A stretch of DNA of 64,000 bases. Origin: Nannochloropsis oceanica. Lineage: Eukaryota; Sar; Eustigmatophyceae; Eustigmatales; Monodopsidaceae. The notes beneath the pieces are model-generated. The model saw only the letters and a list, made by a program, of their open reading frames with translations, was not told the DNA's origin and ran no database searches. The stretch is from positions 276,001 through 340,000 of the forward strand of contig CP038123.1 of NCBI GenBank assembly GCA_004519485.1, given 5' to 3'. How positions within the stretch are numbered: the stretch's first letter is position 1; each line of letters starts with the position of its first letter. Shown in pieces: positions 11,246-21,307 of this stretch. Position numbers and translations under genes: made by a program.

Positions 11246-12510
11246 ACTACCTAAATATCGCCCCTCTAAATCCGAAACCTCATTTCAGCATCCTCTGTGC
11301 CGGATGGGCTCGTCAGTATTCCTGAGAAGGACGAAAGCCAACCTGGCTCCAGCCCCAATATCCTATCTGCATATTATCGGCTCAAATTAGCTTCCGAGCC
11401 CAATTTATCAAAGCCCTCGATCAAGTCAGGGCCATCTGAGGCTAGAAAACCGACCAAATAAGTTGAATTGGCAAGAGGGTTTTAACCTCCCGAGTGGGGG
11501 AACGTATTTCCCAATGCTCAGCCTACTGATTCCTGGTTCACTACTCAATATTTGATCCCAATCCTCCTTCCTCAGTCCCTCTCTCTGGTATCAAGTCCTT
11601 ATATAGAAGGTAAGATGCAGACTCTCAGACTTCGCCACAGGCTTTGGCTTTATCGGCTCGCTCAATCTTCTTCTGGAGCGACCGGTCGCGGCCACTTCGC
11701 AATGATTTGCAACTATCCTTTCTCTGTTTTGGCGGTCATTGCAGCGGTCCAGCAAAATGGAGGTTTTTATCCCTCTGCTTGTTTGTATAGACCAAGGGCC
11801 GTGGAAAGGCGGACAGTGAGAAAAGGAGGGGACGGATCGGAAGAAAGGGGAGAGGAAAAGAAGTTATTGGAAACTACTAATCAGACCTCTCGTGGTTTCT
11901 TTGTTTTACTTCGAGTTCCAAAATCTAATCTATGTGTGTATGCATTGTCATGCTCGTACCCTTTCATCTCTTCCTCCTCCCATTCTTCATTTTTTCCCTT
12001 TCACTTTTTGGTAGCGATTTTTCATACTGAAGGTTTGAGCCCCGTTCGGCCCGCAGTTAGAAAAAAATGTATCATACCCTCTTGGCGTGGCAACAGTGAC
12101 ATAATAAGACTCAATCTTGCGTATAGAAGTGTAAGAGAATGATATGTCTTCGGCGAGGTCGCCCAAGTCGTCGCACGCCAGGCCTCTCTATCCAACGCTC
12201 GGGTACTGCGACTACGCGTGAGTTTGTCTGAGGAAGGAGGACCCAAAAAAAAACAAAAAAAAAACAAAGGAAGTTCTCGGCGATGCAATTGTATCATCAA
12301 GATACTCAAAACTTTGCGAAACACAAACGGGTGACAAATATTGAGTATGTCTTCTCGTGCCTTTTTGGGAAATCTTCTTTCCATTTTTCCTTTGATTCTT
12401 CATTCAGCAGGTCCTCAAACATCTATCTGTCTGTCACCATACATCTTTATTTTGCCGTCGAACATGTCAAAATGCTCATTTACCAGCAATACTTGTCTCT
12501 CTCTTTCTTA
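11246..12510. other. Unassigned region between the Zn2Cys6 gene and HYDE
   Basis: Here the transcription factor gene begins and HYDE ends, both on the minus strand. Between 11290 and 11450 both strands have short protein-like open frames. The plus one follows a fair acceptor (TTTCAG at 11288) and ends at a TAA near 11460. I could not attach either frame to a gene. A longer plus frame at 11612-12142 has no recognisable domain. The remainder is AT-richer and looks non-coding. Confidence 0.3.
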
Positions 12511-14722
12511 TTATCTCACCTTCCGCGTCAAATAATGGGGGGGGTCGTGCCATCTCCCGTCCAGCAGCAACTCTTTCCCCGCTAGCTGCACGCGAAGATC
12601 AAGACAGGCGGTGCTTTCCAAAGCATCTTGATCAATGCCAGGCTTGTTCTCGTAAATCTGGTATTCCTCTGAGGGCGCAAAAAAGTGAGAGGAGAAGAAA
12701 GCATTGAGTTAATTCGTGGTTCACCCGCCATAAGGAAAGGAGAAGTCTCTTGCTATTGACGGATATAAAATATAAAAAGGTACCAAAGCAACCTTCAAAG
12801 AGATTCAAAGGGTGTATACGTTTCTTCCGTCCCGCCGTACTCACCTACCTCTCAACCTTTGAGGGGTAATAATGGGCATCACTACATTCGCCCCCCGCCG
12901 CAACGCTAGCTCTCTCCCCTGTGGATCGAGGGCCTGCAATGCGGTCGTCGCCGCGATATTCACATTTCCTAGTATCAGTCTTGCGAGCGCATACATCCGT
13001 GTCGTTCGCTCCAAGAGATCTATCCTTTCCTTTTCAAGTTCTTCTGCTGAGTGGTGTTGGCGCTCAGCGAGGTAGACTTGTCCGAGCGGAGTTTTGGCTT
13101 GGACGATGTATGGACCCAGGCCAATCATGTCGGGGTCAAATTCCTGAAAGAAAGGAGAGAGAAAAAAGGGAACGAGTGCGAAAGGGTGACTCAAAGCGCT
13201 GTCAGACCCGCGTGAGCTTCCCTTCAGCGCTCCTCTCATCACCGAGGTGTGATGCTGAGCGCACCAGACTTGTCCTAGCTAAGTCTAGACAGAATTCAAA
13301 TTCAATAGAACGATTCGATGACAGAGTATTCCCTGCTATTCATATGATGAAGAGAGTAATTACCTTGAAAAACAGCAGATCGCCCGCCATGTCCTCCACA
13401 TCTTGATAGGGCACGCCGACCATCACTCCCGTCCCAACCTGGAACCCAATCCTTTTCAATTCATTCAAGCACTGCCGGCGTGATTCAAAGGAGTGAGAGG
13501 GTGGATGTAGTTTGTGATAGAGAACGGGGTTGCTTGATTCGATCCTCAGAAGATAGCGAGAGGCGCCTGCCTCGTAGAACGCTTTGTAAGTTTCTGAAGG
13601 TAGTTCCCCCAGGGACAGAGCCACGGCGAGGCCGCGCTGAGAGGAAGCTGCGAGGTTATTGGGCGTCACTGAGAGAGAAGCAGAAGGTAAGGACGAGGAA
13701 CAGGAGGGATGAACTTCGAGGTCCATTTCGACTGTGCGAAGACGGACGGCGCGGACGACGTCGAGCATGAAACTATGAGAAAAGGAGATAATAAGTAGGG
13801 ATAGAGGAAGAAGAATGACTTGTTTGAAAATCAGGTCCGGAATTGTGCCATTGTGATGAGTACTTTCACTTTTGTATCTCATTTCCCTCCTATCTCCACT
13901 TACTTGATCCGCTCAGGAGTTGGCAGTTCCCCCGATTGGAGCATAAGCGTGCCCATCCCTTGGGTGTAGGCAAATTCCGCGCAAGTCACAATTTCTTGTT
14001 TTGTCATGGTGTACCGGTGCACTTTCTGCATATTTGGAATGAGATAAAAAGGGGGTGGAAATGGGACGATGAGAGGGAGGTACACACACGGAATGCAGTG
14101 AACAGGGCCACAGTCTCTACTCCTTCTACTCTTCGCCCTCCTCCGCCTCCTCCTCACCATGTGCTTGCGGATGCCGCAGTAGAGACAATCCTTGGTACAG
14201 ACATTGCTAAACTCGACGATGCCCCTTGCATATACCTTGGACCCAAAGTATGCCGCTGTTGGGCACAGAAAGGAAAAAGAAAGGAAAGAAGGGAGGGACG
14301 AATGTGAGTTCGAAAGGCTATTTCTCTTATGTCAACCATTACTACTTGGGCAACTCTATAATCCAATTCTGCATGCACTTACTCGTTGCGGCCTCCGCGA
14401 GGGAATACAAGGCCTGTACCAAGGCACCGTCTTGCGTCGTCAATAGTTCCATCAGCTGCTCCTTGGAGAGGTCTATGATGCGCCCTGGCTCGAGTTTCTC
14501 CACCCCTAGAAAGTGCGCTAAGGGAGCAAACGAAGCTTGAGCATCGTGCTGGCATTGTGCCGTAGCGGCTGGCGGGCGAGTGCGGTGGAATGTTACAGTA
14601 GGGGGAGAGGGAGATGAGGAGGCAAGACGTTCGAGAGGGGCGACCGGGAGACGTGGACGTTTGCGAAAAAAAGCAGCAACCGTCGAACCAGTGACAGCCA
14701 CATTTTTTTTAAGAAGCAGCAT
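12511..14722 (-). CDS. HYDE: [FeFe]-hydrogenase maturase HydE (radical SAM)
   Basis: HydE is a radical-SAM enzyme that helps make the azadithiolate-bridged 2Fe subsite of the H-cluster. Six exons fit in phase: 14722-14383, 14258-14158, 14025-13904, 13772-13364, 13143-12849 and 12668-12511, giving 474 residues. Exon 2 carries the SAM cluster motif C-x3-C-x2-C as NVCTKDCLYCGIRK. Exon 3 carries TLMLQSGE. Exon 4 has the family signature GLAVALSLGELPSETYKAFY, AGASRYLLRIESSN and GTGVMVGVPYQDVEDM. Exon 5 has DMIGLGPYI and NVNIAATTALQALDP. The tail HDPPHYL is also family-like. The first 50 residues are rich in R, S, A and L without an ER-type signal, which suggests a mitochondrial leader. The start is 192 bases from the HYDG start on the other strand. 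Confidence 0.94.
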
Positions 14723-14914
14723 CGGTGTCTGTGGGGATATTGGGGCAGATCTCGTTAGAGGGTATTGTGTGATGGCGTGCTCGCGGCGGCAAAACTGTTC
14801 GGGTTGAGGCACCTCGTCGCATGTTCTCTCTGAAGCCCCTGAAGCTTTCCACTCGCTTCGAACAGACCCCACAATACAGGCCAAACACTCGCCTTCAAGT
14901 CCTCTTTCTTCAAG
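14723..14914. promoter_or_regulatory. Shared divergent promoter region HYDE / HYDG
   Basis: Only 192 bases separate the two ATG codons, which point away from each other. Both promoters and 5' UTRs must lie here or overlap the coding starts. No TATA box is evident. I found no motif of obvious length shared with the HYDA/HYDF spacer. Confidence 0.6.
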
Positions 14915-17900
14915 ATGCTGCGACTGGCGCAATGGTGCTGTCGCCCGCGCGTGAGCTCTTCCGCTGCACCATCGACGACCTCGCCGGCCCGTCTCAACCT
15001 TGCCATCTGGCCACATCAACAACGAGGACTGGCGCAGTGGTCTGTGGAAACAGAGCGCCACCACAAGTACGAGGACCCGGCCAAGATCATTGACGAGGTT
15101 GCGATCAATCGGTTACTGGAAGAGACCAAGGAAAAGGTATGGTGAGACCTGGTTTGGCTTAAATAGGATGATAGCACTTGGGATGCCAGGCACATATGGC
15201 AACCATGTGGCATCCTCACGTATGGGACAAACCCTACCACCGCGAAAAACCGCAGGCCAAGGACCCTGCGCATGTCAAGGCTATCCTTGTCGCTGCTCAA
15301 GATCGTGCCCGGCTCCAAAGTCCGCCCCCGGGGCACCCTAATGCCGACCCTCCCCTCAATGAGTTTGTGCAAGGCCTGACTTTGGAAGAGGCGGCGACAC
15401 TCTTGAATGTCGATTCGGCGGACAAGGAGATGATGCAATTATTGTACAACGCGGCGTTGAATGTAAAGCAGCAGATTTATGGTAAGTTGGTGAGGATACG
15501 GTGGGGTGTTAGATGGGGTCTTTTTTCACTCTGTTCGGAGTACTAATGAATGTCATACACAGTATCTTGTTTGACGGGTGACAGGACTGTCGGGTGCTGG
15601 ATGATGTGTTTCTTTTTTGCTTAAATGTATTCTTCCAAGCAACGTCTTACCGCTGACCGCGCGATCTACACACACCACTAGTGTAGACAGGCTACCTGCA
15701 CATATATATTTGTTTCTGACCACCACTTATTCTTGCACGATACAAACACCCACCAAAACAGGCAATCGCATCGTGCTGTTTGCTCCCGTGTATCTGGCCA
15801 ACTGGTGCGTGAACACGTGTCAGTACTGTGCCTTTCGTGGGGCCAACAAACAGATGCAACGGAGCATGTTGACCATGGATGAATTACGGTGGGTGTCCGC
15901 CCGTCTGCAATATTTCATGGAATGGCTTGGGCATTTGTTTCTTTATATCCACACTCTTCATATCCTCTTTTCCCTGAAAGCCCAAAGCTTTGTCAGGGCG
16001 GGTTTTCACCAGACCCAAATCTTGTGTTGAAAGGAGGAGATGACGGGAAAGGAGAGGTTTGCGGCGGAGCCCCATTTGCCACGTGTGTGTGGTTTTGGGT
16101 GCCTCTGATATTCTGGCATTATTTTTCAGTATTCCTTCTTTTTCTAGGTCATCTGTCTCTATTGCTCAATAGCTCTAATACTCGCGGCTTTCTCCTTCTT
16201 TTTTTCACTCGCCATTCTCTTTTCTCCTCCCTCGCTTGGGCTCTCTATCTCTCTGCCTTTCCGCAGTCAAGAAGTGGAGGCCTTGGAGGCGATTGGCCAT
16301 AAGCGGCTGTTGCTGCTTACGGGGGAGCATCCAAAGTACTCATTTGATCGATTTTTGGAAGCCGTGCAAGTGGTAAGTCGACATATCTCTTTCATTATCT
16401 TCCTTTATTTGTGGATGAAAAGAGGATATGAAAGGGGGGACGGGGGGACGGGAGCGAAAGAGACCGTATCCGTTTGACATATACTAAGCTTTGTCCGTTG
16501 ATCGTCACTTTTCTTGTTACGGGTTACGCGCGCTAGCATTGCAACTGTCCTCTCACACACATCGTCTCTCCTCCTTTAACTCCTCCTCTTCCTTCTCCTT
16601 CTCCTCCTCCAGGTGGGCACCGTCAAGACACCCAACCCTTGCGGAGAAATCCGTCGCATAAATGTCGAGATCCCCTCCTTATCCGTGTCGGACATGAAAC
16701 GGCTGAAAGCAACGCAATACATTGGTGAGAATGTTAATTTCCTTGATTCCCTCTTTTTCTCTCTGCCCCCCCCCTCGTGTAATCCCACCTTCTCTTTTGT
16801 CGTCTGACGCCCTTTCTCCCTCTTCTGCTTATGATGAAGGCACCTACACGCTTTTTCAAGAGACATATCACCGAGAGACCTTCAAAAAGATGCATCCAGG
16901 CGGACCCAAGAGCGACTATAACCACAGGTAGGACACGGAATCATGGGAGAATGGGATATAGAAGGCTTGTAAGTTTCACCACCTGGTATTCATTTCGGGG
17001 CTACATAGGCTTTTAACGATGGATCGAGCGCAATTAGGTGGCTTGGATGACGTCGGAATTGGGGCCCTCTTCGGATTGGCTGGTGAGGCAGCGAGGGAAG
17101 GGGGGAGGGAGGAAGGGAGGGAGGAGAGAGTAATTGATGTCGACTTTATTTCCACCGTGTTCTTTTCTTTTTTCATGATGTCTTCCCTCACTTTTTGCCA
17201 CTGTTTCTTCTTTCGATCCTGGCCTTCGCCTGGATCATTGCAGATTACCGCTTCGAAGTTATGGGGCTGCTGATGCACGCGCATCATCTGGATCGGACCT
17301 ACGGTACAGGGCCCCATACTATATCCATTCCACGCATGCAGCCTGCCTTAAATGCGCCTGCAGCTGAGCACATTCCTATGCCAGTGAGTGATGATGATTT
17401 CAAAAAACTTGTGGCTGTCATTCGGTGTGCGGTTCCTTATACTGGTAAGAAGAAAGACTGGTGAGAAAGAAGAAGGGATCACGAGTTTAGGCGTAGTAAA
17501 TGCCGCACCTTTCCCCTCAGCTGACTAATTCTCTGTCAAACTGGCATGCTTAACATTCACGTATGCCTATCCTCCTCCCCGTCTCCCCTCCCTCCCCAGG
17601 TATGATTCTCTCGACCCGTGAATCAGCAGCCACTCGCAGCGAGCTCCTCCGGCTGGGTATTTCTCAGATCAGTGCCGGTTCTCGAACGGATGTAGGTGCT
17701 TATCATCGCGACACCACCTGCGATGCAGCAAATTTTATCAGCAACACGGCCAGCAGCAGTAGCACAGCAGGCCGCCCTGCTAAAACACAGCTTCCTCTAG
17801 CAGCGATAGCGGCGGCGACGGCTGTACACGAGGTTGAAGAGGAGGAGGACACGGATGAGTACAAGCGGAGACGAGGGCAGTTCTCGTTGCAGGTAAGAAG

Positions 17901-18453
17901 TACATTTTGGGGTATTCAATCGTGTATGAGCTCTTTCTAAGCCGTATCCTCACATGTGGCTTGATTTCTCTCCGTCCTTCCTATGTAATTTCCCTCTCGT
18001 TCTAGGATCATCGACCCCTTGACACCGTAATCAAAGACTTGCTACATGACGGCTTCATTCCTTCCTTCTGCACGGCATGCTACCGGAAAGGGCGCACGGG
18101 AGCTGCGTTCATGAAAATTGCTAAAAGTGGACGGATCCAAGACTTTTGCCAGCCTAACGCTTTGCTCAGCCTACAGGAGTATATGGAGGTATGCAGTGAA
18201 GATGATTCTTGTATCTTGGTCGTTCATCGAAATTGCACCCTTCTCTCCACCATACTTGTGTCGATTCCCTTTTCTCAGCTTCTTTACTCTTTCTTCCTCA
18301 TCGTGCTTTTAGGATTACGCCTCTCCCCAGACGAAAGCCGTGGGCGATGAGGTAATTGCTCGGGAGAGCCAGATGATGGGCGACAATGCCAAGCGGGCTT
18401 ATGAGAGGAAGCGACAGCAGCTCTTACGAGGAAAGCGGGATCTTTACTTTTAG
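14915..18453 (+). CDS. HYDG: [FeFe]-hydrogenase maturase HydG (radical SAM tyrosine lyase)
   Basis: HydG cleaves tyrosine to supply the CO and CN ligands of the H-cluster as an Fe(CO)2CN synthon. Eleven exons fit in phase: 14915-15136, 15256-15481, 15762-15888, 16267-16372, 16613-16724, 16840-16927, 17009-17082, 17244-17444, 17600-17892, 18006-18188 and 18313-18453, giving 590 residues. The radical-SAM motif is CVNTCQYC. Other family blocks are LLLLTGEHP, TLFQETYHRETF, GGPKSDYNHR, DDVGIGALFGL and QISAGSRTDVG. The C-terminal auxiliary cluster motif C-x2-C-x22-C (FCTACYRKGRTG and DFCQPNAL) is intact, so the protein should be active. Between the core and that motif is a species-specific acidic, Ala/Ser-rich insert. 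The N-terminus (MLRLAQWCCRPRVSSSAAPS) is mitochondrial-like. An AATAAA-like signal lies at about 18522. Confidence 0.95.
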
Positions 18454-18613
18454 GTGTGGAAGAAAAGAAACATGGATAAATATGTGAAAGAGAGGGATAA
18501 GTATGTAGATCTCTGTAAAATGAATAAAGACGGGAAAGGTATCGGAGACAAATGAAACCTCTGAAAGCTATCTGACTTCCTTTGTCACTCGTGTTATTCG
18601 TGTATCGTTCTAT
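18454..18613. other. Convergent spacer HYDG / HYDA
   Basis: 160 bases separate the two stop codons. AATAAAG near 18520 could serve HYDG polyadenylation. The transcripts probably overlap at their 3' ends. Confidence 0.45.
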
Positions 18614-21168
18614 TTATTTAGTGTCTTGCGACCGATCTGTGTATTGAGTATGTAACAGCTGATGGCTCAAGTGTCCCCCTGGTTCACCTAACGCCTCTTG
18701 ATATAATTTCTTGATGCTCGGGTTCTCGTGACTTTTCCTTATCGCGCTCTCCACATCTAAATTATACACATGTGCAATCCTCTTCTGAAGCACAAACGGA
18801 TCGTCGCTCTTGCTTTGCCCGCCTCCCCCTATGCATCCTCCCCTACAAGCCATCACCTCAACGAAGTCAAACTGTGCCGATTCATCCCCGGACTTCATCC
18901 TCTCCAGCAATGCCCGCGTTTCTGCCGTCCCATGCACGACCCCCACACGAACCACAGCCCCCGGTCCCTTCCCATCTGGATTCGGAATACACACCCGCGC
19001 GGACTTCACGCCCTGCAGCCCTCTGATATCACTCATCTCAATTTTTGGCAATGGCTGCCCTCCCGATGCAAGCTCATAAGCTGTTCGCAACGCCGCTTCC
19101 ATTACCCCTCCCGTCGCCCCGAATAATACCGCAGCCCCTGTGCTCTCCCCTAGCGGATCATCAGGAGCCTGTGATTCCAAAGCAGGAAGAGAGATCTTGT
19201 GCAATCGAAACAGGCGTCCGATCTCTCGCGTGGTTAGGACGTAATCGTTGTTGGGCACCGTCGTATCGAGCTTAGCGGAGTAGGTGGCGGCTCGATCGGC
19301 AGGGCGATGCGCTTCTCCCTTCTTCGCAGTGCAGGGCATTATGCTAACATTGACTACATCTGCAGGGTCGCGTCCTACGCGAGGCGCCCACACATTTTTA
19401 ACCGCTGCCCCCATCATCCCTTGAGGAGATTTGCAGCTCGATAAATGAGGAATTAGATAAGGGTAGTTTTTTTCAACCAAATTGATCCACCCAGGGCAAC
19501 AAGAAGTGAACATGGGAAGAGGTCCTGCGCCCGGCTCTTTCTTGAGACGGGAAAGAAATTCAGTCCCTTCCTCCATAATGGTCAAGTCAGCGGCAAAGTT
19601 CGTGTCGAACACATAGTCGAATCCTAGCTGCTTCAGACCGACGACGATCTGTCCCATGGAGATCCTGCCAGGAGGAAGATCGAATTCTTCGCTGATCGCC
19701 ACGCGAACTGAGGGGGCCACTGCAGCGACCTTCACTACCTCCTTATTTTGCAAAGCATCAATGACATGAAAAAGATCGTGGCGCTCACGCATGGCACCCG
19801 TGGGGCAGACGGCGACGCACTGGGGTAAGGGTAGGAGAGATGATAGTTGGATTGAGCTTATCATCAGAACTTGGGTAGTCAATGCGCACGATCAAGATAT
19901 GAACACAACAAGGACGACCAAGCCACACCTGCACTTTGAAAAATTGATTTCAATATGTGTAATTTAAAAAAAAGCAGGATTCACACATGACGAGGGCAGC
20001 CACATTCCATCTCTCTGCCTTTCCTTCTCTTGAGTCCCTTACCTGACCGCACTCGATGCATTTGGTTTGATCGAATGGCAAGCCCTGCATGGTAGACAAA
20101 TGCATGTCCGCGCCACGACCTACAAAACCAATCGCTCCGACCCCTTGAATCTTCTGGCAGACTGCCACACACCGCCCGCACTTGACACATTTGTCTGGAT
20201 CAAAAGTAATGGCGCCATAGGGTGTGTCTTTTGAGGGAGCGGGTGTTTGGCTGTCAGTGGGCGTACCAATGCTAGCCCCACCGTCCCATTCGTGGTGGTG
20301 TTCAAAATTCTTGCGAATCTCTGTGGGGGCAATGTCCTCAACCTGTTGGGAGGAACGAAGGGGGGAGAAGTGAGGGAGAGGGATTATTAGTGGTGCGGCG
20401 AACGACATGTACGCTTCGGAAACTAGGCGCACTTATACGAAAGAATACAAGACAGAGGATGACAAGTCCGACAAAGAAATGTATTGAGCGCTCCTAGATC
20501 TAATGGAAGAGAGAAAGCACGCACACACTTCTACAAGGAAGGAACCAATAGACGTTCTCACTCTTATCACATACCTGATAACGGTACAGCAAGTCCTGAA
20601 ATGTACAATTCCCATCGGCATCACATGTTTGACAAGTGTTGGGATGTTTGGCCCGCATAAGCTGGAGAATAAAACGCACGTTCTCCAGGACATCTGGCGA
20701 ATGTGTGTGGATGCGTTGTCCCTCCTTTACTTGGGTAATGCACGCCGGGACAAGCTTACTCATTGGCACAAGCTTTTCGACCCTCCTTGCATCCGTAGGT
20801 GAAGCGGGGCCTACCACCTTCTTCGTGCCTTGGCCTGTCTCGAGCTCCACCAAGCAAATACGGCATGTTGCGCAGGCAGGGATGGAAGGGTGGGCGCAAA
20901 GCGTGGGCACAAACGCCCCTGCAGCCCGCGCAGCCTCGAGAATGGTGGCATAGGCGGGCACGGCAATGCTCCGGCCATTGATTTCTACATTTACCAGCTG
21001 CTCTTCTGCAGGAAATGTGGCGGTGGGTGAGGTGGTGGGGATGGCAGGGGGTGTAGTCGAGAAGGAAGCAGCAGCAAAGGTACGGGGCTTGGGAAGGCGG
21101 CGCAATGCAGCAGCGGAGGCAGCCGTCGGCCCAATTCGAGCCCATGCGAATAAGAAGGGGCCAAGCAT
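18614..21168 (-). CDS. HYDA: [FeFe]-hydrogenase with full accessory Fe-S domain set (M3 type)
   Basis: Reversible H2 production and oxidation at a 6Fe H-cluster. Three exons fit in phase: 21168-20575, 20342-20043 and 19819-18614, giving 699 residues. In order: a leader of about 60 residues (MLGPFLFAWARIGPTAAS), a [2Fe-2S] domain (TLC, ATCRICLVE, PACITQV), the His-Cys3 [4Fe-4S] site HPNTCQTCDADGNC, two [4Fe-4S] sites (CVKCGRCVAVC and CIECGQ joined to CVAVCPTGAM), then the H-domain. H-cluster motifs are complete: L1 FTSCCPGWI, L2 MPCTAKKGEA, L3 EVMACRGGCIGGGGQ. The small-subunit-like tail ends HLSHQLLHTQY. This is the layout of clostridial CpI. Green-algal HydA enzymes lack the accessory domains. 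The earlier GTG at 21213 was not used because an in-frame ATG follows. Confidence 0.96.
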
Positions 21169-21307
21169 GGTCGGTGGAGCCTGTGCGATTGCGGGATTTG
21201 GGCGTGCGGGCACGCGGGAAGGTCAATGAGCGTCTCAGTAGCAGAGAAAAACAGAGCGATACATCGGTTCAACTTCCGAGTCATGGGCTGGGCTTTAAAC
21301 TTGGATC
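21169..21307. promoter_or_regulatory. Shared divergent promoter region HYDA / HYDF
   Basis: About 140 bases lie between the HYDA ATG and the preferred HYDF ATG. If HYDF instead starts at 21493 the spacer is 324 bases. This second divergent hydrogenase pair mirrors HYDE/HYDG. Confidence 0.55.

Noticed and set aside
11552-12142. 196-codon plus-strand frame between the Zn2Cys6 gene and HYDE
   Set aside because: No ATG until 11612, irregular composition, no domain, no splice support.
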